This document shows positions 15,950 through 19,658 of a DNA stretch of 19,658 nt, one piece after another; within the stretch, counting starts at the first letter, position 1, and each line of letters starts with the position of its first letter. Origin of the DNA: Bacteroidota bacterium (GTDB lineage Bacteria > Bacteroidota > Bacteroidia > Bacteroidales > VadinHA17); the NCBI GenBank assembly GCA_030642585.1, contig DAOWNN010000006.1:1-19658 (forward strand), read 5' to 3'. The translations under genes and the position numbers were made by a program. A model generated the notes under the pieces. That model did no database searches. It was not told the origin of the DNA and saw only the letters and a list, made by a program, of their open reading frames with translations.

Positions 15950-17785
15950 ATGAAAAATAAAGTTATTTTCTTATTGTTGGCAATAATAACTCTGTTTGCT
16001 TGCAAGAAAGAAGATGAAGATATACAATCTGAAAGCGGCGTGGCTCCAATTGTTCAATTCCTTTCACCCTTAGATGATGTTTACCTAACAAAGGGAGATA
16101 GTCTCAAGATTATAGCTCATGCAAGTGATAATGATGGAGTCATTAGTTGCGTAGCAATTTATTCCAATAACCAACTAGTGTTCATTGATTCTGTCAATCC
16201 TTATGAACATACTATGTTTTTTAATCAAGTTGGCACCTATGCTATTAGGCTTAAAGCGATAGATGATGATAACCTTTACTCTTTATCTGACACAGTAAAT
16301 ATTTTTGTTTTAGACTTGGTTAAACCAACTGTGTCATTTAATTATAATCCCCACTGGCAAATTATTGAGAATGATAATGTTGAAGTCAACATATCGGCTT
16401 CATCCCCACATGGAGATATTAGAAAAACATCATTGTATGTAGATGATATGCTTTATAAAATTGATTCAACCGCTCCTTTTCAGATTATTTGGGATTCGGT
16501 ACCTGCCGGTAATCATATTTTGCATGCAACAGCTGAAGATATCATTGGTGAAATTGGAATATCAACAAATTATTTTATAACTGTTCTTCCTAATACTATA
16601 CCTACTGTTGAATTTATTTTTCCAAATTACAACTATTCCAAGTTTGTACCAGGAGAAAGAATAAGGATTTATATAACAGCTTATGATAGCGATGGATCAA
16701 TTAAGAAACTCGAAGTTTATGCTAATGATTCACTAATTAAAACATTAATAGAAGAGAGAGAGTTTTACTGGGAAGGTGCTGTTAGTGGAGAATATATTCT
16801 TACAGTTAAAGCTTATGATGACAACGGTGGTATTGCTTTATCTGAAGGTGTAAATATTACAGTTTTGCCTGGGATAATTACTGATGGTATTATTAGTGAT
16901 TTGGAATATAGTGAAAACGATGAATTAGTGTTTGGATTAAATCAGACTACAAATAAACTACTATTAATTAATCCTCAAAATGGAACCTTAACAAAAACTG
17001 ATTTGCCTTTTTCTCAACCCATTTCAATGGACTATTCATTAGACGATCAGAAATTGTATATTGTTTATAAGTTTTCCGGTACAATAAGTGTTTGGGACAG
17101 TAAATCTCAAAGCCTATCATCTATAGATTTTTCTGGAAGCTCTGATGGTAGAGTAATAAAAATTGATCCTCAAAATCGACGAATTTATGTTTTGTCTAAC
17201 TCTGGTCTGTTCATCCTAAATATGGATACTGGAAATGTATTATTAAGTAATGTATCAATTGTGGGTGAATCAATGGCATTAGATCCAGATAATATGTTAT
17301 TGTTTACAGCCAAAGAAGGAGGGTCTCCTGCAAAAATATATAAATACTCTGTTTCAAGTGATGTATTAACTCTCCTGCAAACAAATAATAATTGTGGTAG
17401 CAATCCTAGAAAAATATCTATGAATCCTAATAATGACTTTGTAGTCCTTCCATGTGGTGGTGGAAATGGAGGCGGTTATACAGTTTACGCATATGATACC
17501 GACAATCTAAATAATGTTTTAGGCGAATTTGATATTGGTACTTATCCTTTATATGCATCATTTACTCCTAATGGACAAAAAATGTTAGGAACAAATGGTG
17601 ATCCTTATGATGAATACTTGTATGTAATGAACTCATATTCCTTCATTGAAGATGATAAAAAATATTTTCCAAATTCAGATAATTATTGTCGTATTACAAC
17701 AAACTATTCTGGTACTAAAATTATAGCCTTTAGTTATGATGATCATTATGATAATGAATATGTAATTTATTTTTTTAATCTGTAG
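15950..17785 (+). CDS. Large lipoprotein with Ig-like repeats and predicted beta-propeller
   Basis: A 611-residue predicted surface lipoprotein: signal peptide with lipobox LFAC (Cys18), then an acidic stretch KKEDEDIQSE. Three homologous Ig-like/PKD-like modules lie at about 32-122, 125-213 and 218-306. They share P-x-V-x-F starts and endings such as YAIRLKAIDDDN, ILHATAEDIIG and YILTVKAYDDNG. The rest (about 310-611) has repeated short strands, with KLLLINPQNGT, RVIKIDPQNRRIYVLSNSGLFIL, SMALDPDNMLLF and RKISMNPNNDFVVL, suggesting a YncE-like six- or seven-bladed propeller. The function is unknown; such proteins bind polysaccharide or partners at the cell surface. It lies 67 nt after the chitinase, so co-action on a glycan is possible but unproven. 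Confidence 0.85.
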   Translation: MKNKVIFLLLAIITLFACKKEDEDIQSESGVAPIVQFLSPLDDVYLTKGDSLKIIAHASDNDGVISCVAIYSNNQLVFIDSVNPYEHTMFFNQVGTYAIRLKAIDDDNLYSLSDTVNIFVLDLVKPTVSFNYNPHWQIIENDNVEVNISASSPHGDIRKTSLYVDDMLYKIDSTAPFQIIWDSVPAGNHILHATAEDIIGEIGISTNYFITVLPNTIPTVEFIFPNYNYSKFVPGERIRIYITAYDSDGSIKKLEVYANDSLIKTLIEEREFYWEGAVSGEYILTVKAYDDNGGIALSEGVNITVLPGIITDGIISDLEYSENDELVFGLNQTTNKLLLINPQNGTLTKTDLPFSQPISMDYSLDDQKLYIVYKFSGTISVWDSKSQSLSSIDFSGSSDGRVIKIDPQNRRIYVLSNSGLFILNMDTGNVLLSNVSIVGESMALDPDNMLLFTAKEGGSPAKIYKYSVSSDVLTLLQTNNNCGSNPRKISMNPNNDFVVLPCGGGNGGGYTVYAYDTDNLNNVLGEFDIGTYPLYASFTPNGQKMLGTNGDPYDEYLYVMNSYSFIEDDKKYFPNSDNYCRITTNYSGTKIIAFSYDDHYDNEYVIYFFNL

Positions 17786-17811
17786 AATATTTACATTCTA
17801 AATAAATTCAT

Positions 17812-18573
17812 TTGACACATAGGTATTTCATACAACTTTCTTACCAGGGAACAAACTACCATGGCTGGCAGATTCAAGCTAATGCCCAAACTATCCAGGG
17901 CGTTTTAGAATCTTCTATGTCAACAGTACTGGGTGAGAAAATAGGCCTCGTTGGTGCCGGGCGAACCGATACCGGAGTTCATGCTCATATATATTTTGCC
18001 CATTTTGACTGTGATAAGGATTTGGAAACAAATTCTGAAAAAATGGTGTTTCAGTTAAATGGGATTCTCCCTTCTGATATTGCAGTTCAAAAAATATTCC
18101 GCGTGAATCCGGATGATCATGCTCGTTTTTCAGCTATTTCAAGAACTTATGAGTATCATATTTCCAGGGTGAAGGATCCTTTCAGGAGAGAATTTGAGCA
18201 CCTCTACCTGGGAAAAATAGATATAGAATCTATGAATAAAGCTTGTAAAGTATTATTTAAACATTCTGACTTTACCAGCTTTAGTAAATTGCATTCTCAA
18301 ACAGAAACTAATAATTGCAAAATTTACCAGGCCCGTTGGGATGAACTTCAATCTGGTGCGAAACTGGTATTTACCATCAAAGCCGATCGTTTTTTAAGAA
18401 ATATGGTGCGGGCAGTGGTGGGAACTCTTTTGCAAATTGGTACAGGGAAAATTGAAGCTGGAAGTTTAGATTCGATAATCCTTCAAAAGAACCGATCTGC
18501 CTCCGGACCTTCCGCTCCGGCTAAGGGACTGATACTTAAAGATATTGAGTATCCGTCAGTTAAAATACTATAA
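17812..18573 (+). CDS. truA: tRNA pseudouridine synthase A (TruA), TTG start
   Basis: Converts uridines 38-40 in the anticodon arm of tRNAs to pseudouridine. The 253-residue length is usual. The catalytic loop GAGRTDTGVHA (48-58) carries the nucleophile-position Asp53; YQGTNYHGWQIQ (11-22) near the N-terminus, ISRTYEYHI and RFLRNMVRAVVGTLLQIG in the second half are family blocks. The start is TTG at 17812: the frame is closed by TAA at 17803 and the first in-frame ATG lies well inside the conserved core, so no ATG start is possible. It starts 26 nt after the lipoprotein stop, probably read through from it or from a promoter inside it. Confidence 0.95.
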   Translation: MTHRYFIQLSYQGTNYHGWQIQANAQTIQGVLESSMSTVLGEKIGLVGAGRTDTGVHAHIYFAHFDCDKDLETNSEKMVFQLNGILPSDIAVQKIFRVNPDDHARFSAISRTYEYHISRVKDPFRREFEHLYLGKIDIESMNKACKVLFKHSDFTSFSKLHSQTETNNCKIYQARWDELQSGAKLVFTIKADRFLRNMVRAVVGTLLQIGTGKIEAGSLDSIILQKNRSASGPSAPAKGLILKDIEYPSVKIL

Positions 18574-18580
18574 TTATTTT

Positions 18581-18716
18581 GTTTCAGCCCTACAGGCTGA
18601 GATTTCCATATCACTTTCTTCTCTTGGGACGATGTCCCAAGTTCTGGTCTTTAAGCCTTTCAGGCTTTTTTTAGTGAATTTCTGATAACTGTAATTCTTG
18701 CTTTTCAGGCTGAAAC
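18581..18716. repeat. Hairpin cluster with inverted ends (REP/MITE-like)
   Basis: 136 bp bounded by GTTTCAGCC (18581-18589) and its exact reverse complement GGCTGAAAC (18708-18716). Inside are three perfect hairpins: TCAGCC-CTACA-GGCTGA (18584-18600), CTTGGGAC-GAT-GTCCCAAG (18623-18641) and AAGCCT-TTC-AGGCTT (18653-18667). It fills most of the space between the convergent truA and ThuA genes. No transposase is encoded. Confidence 0.7.
18653..18672 (+). terminator. Candidate Rho-independent terminator after truA
   Basis: The hairpin AAGCCT-TTC-AGGCTT is followed at once by a T-run to 18672, the form of an intrinsic terminator for plus-strand transcription. It lies 80 bp beyond the truA stop and is part of the repeat cluster. 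Confidence 0.4.
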
Positions 18717-18789
18717 ACTTTAACTCCTGAGTTATAGATAGTAAGGTGCTTAACGGATTGTAAAGTACCAACTAGTTAGAGATTTAAAT

Positions 18790-19602
18790 CTAATGATAGA
18801 CAGGCTGTATCCACTTTTCTTTTTCATGGTATTTACTTTCTGCAGCCCATCGAATACCTCGCTTTTGAATTTCTAATGCTTCAGGAACTTCAAAATCAGA
18901 CATTACATGTCCAAGTGAAGAATAAAAAACTCGTCCTTCTCCATAATATTTTTTCCAAACCACCGGAATCACACATGTATTTATCCAGGAAGCATGTTCT
19001 CCTGAAAATGCAGTAGTTGCCAAAACTTTTACATTTGGATCGGTATGCAGATAATATTGTTCAGAATGCATATTAAAATCAGCCAGGCCTTTTATAATTG
19101 CATCTTTATGATTTGTAATTTTGACCCTGTAATCAATAATACCTCCGGGATGTGCTACCCATTGTCCACCAACCATAAACTGATATTCAACATTATTCCT
19201 GAATGAATCACCAAGTCCACCATGCCACCCGGCAAGGCCAACTCCACTCTTAACTGCGTTCAACAGACCTTTTTCCTGTACATTCGATATTTTCCCCATT
19301 GTCCAGATCTGAACAATCAAGTCTAATGAATCCATAAGTTCTTTGTCGAGATAAGCATCTAAAGTATCAGAGACGATTACATCTGCCCCTTCTGATTTTA
19401 TCCAGGGAACAAATAGGTCAACTGATTGCTCAGGCTCATGACCTTTCCAACCACCCCAGACATACAGAACCTTTTTACCCTTAAGTGAAGGCTTCTCCTG
19501 TTGCATACCGGAATTGGCTATAATAGCTTGAGGTAAGAGTAAGGAGCCTGCTCCTAATGTTACTGTTGCTTTGACAAATCTTCTGCGAGATAAATTATCC
19601 AT
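18790..19602 (-). CDS. Tat-exported ThuA-domain protein
   Basis: A 270-residue protein whose start gives a twin-arginine leader (SRRRFVKATV, Arg-Arg at 6-7) with hydrophobic core LGAGSLLLPQAIIA, so it should be folded in the cytoplasm and exported by Tat. The mature part is a ThuA-like glutamine-amidotransferase-fold domain: WGGWKGHEPEQS (49-60), GVGLAGWHGGLGDSF and YQFMVGGQWVAHPGG match the conserved His/Gly blocks. ThuA domains occur in trehalose or sugar-utilisation proteins and membrane-associated glycan enzymes; substrate and activity are not known here. It is convergent with truA. No clear promoter is in the 56 bp before the window edge. Confidence 0.87.
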   Translation of the reverse strand: MDNLSRRRFVKATVTLGAGSLLLPQAIIANSGMQQEKPSLKGKKVLYVWGGWKGHEPEQSVDLFVPWIKSEGADVIVSDTLDAYLDKELMDSLDLIVQIWTMGKISNVQEKGLLNAVKSGVGLAGWHGGLGDSFRNNVEYQFMVGGQWVAHPGGIIDYRVKITNHKDAIIKGLADFNMHSEQYYLHTDPNVKVLATTAFSGEHASWINTCVIPVVWKKYYGEGRVFYSSLGHVMSDFEVPEALEIQKRGIRWAAESKYHEKEKWIQPVYH

Positions 19603-19658
19603 TCTATTGAAATTAGGTAAATAGGAATGAAAAAATGTTTTTGTCTATCCGACAAGGA

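Noticed and set aside
18574..18771. 65-residue minus-strand ORF between truA and ThuA
   Set aside because: It translates the hairpin cluster and has no domain or signal; treated as repeat sequence.

Overview
The window looks like chromosome of a low-GC member of the Bacteroidota. The evidence is a complete Bat (Bacteroides aerotolerance) gene cluster in its usual order, many short Cys-lipoproteins and signal-peptide proteins, weak Shine-Dalgarno sequences, and several matches to the Bacteroidota -7 promoter element TAnnTTTG. No rRNA, tRNA, CRISPR array, transposase or phage gene was seen.

Layout. (1) 247-786, minus: a secreted thiol glutathione peroxidase; a 15-bp palindrome of Fur/PerR shape lies on its predicted promoter. 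(2) 998-4605, minus: a four-gene run, exported RidA-family protein, then a CstA-type transporter, a zinc-free quinone-oxidoreductase-like MDR protein, and a DUF2784 membrane protein. (3) 4720-5109, minus: a small lipoprotein of unknown function, separated from the next block by an 8-bp-periodic repeat. (4) 5304-14653, minus: the Bat cluster, read as MoxR ATPase, a small secreted unknown, DUF58 protein, a DUF4381-like membrane protein, BatA, BatB, BatC, BatD, BatE. Most junctions are tight or overlapping. The exceptions are the two intervals flanking the small secreted protein and a 313-bp hairpin-rich gap between batC and batD. (5) 14743-17785, plus: a lipoprotein GH18 chitinase and a large lipoprotein with Ig-like repeats and a predicted beta-propeller. 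(6) 17812-18573, plus: TruA, which apparently starts with TTG. (7) 18790-19602, minus: a Tat-exported ThuA-domain protein, convergent with truA across a 136-bp hairpin cluster.

How it works together. MoxR (AAA+), DUF58 and the two membrane vWA proteins BatA/BatB form the MoxR/vWA module; BatC and BatE add TPR scaffolding, and BatD and the DUF4381-like protein add periplasmic beta-rich domains on membrane anchors. The module is thought to support envelope integrity or stress tolerance, but its biochemistry is unresolved. The peroxidase and RidA proteins also deal with oxidative or reactive-metabolite damage outside the cytoplasm, so much of the window concerns envelope stress, though this grouping is inference.

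I see no convincing wholly new multi-gene system. The most useful leads are the PerR-like box at the peroxidase, the uncharacterised secreted protein inside the moxR-DUF58 interval, the six-copy octamer repeat abutting the DUF58 start codon, the exported RidA paired with CstA, and the intergenic palindromic repeats.
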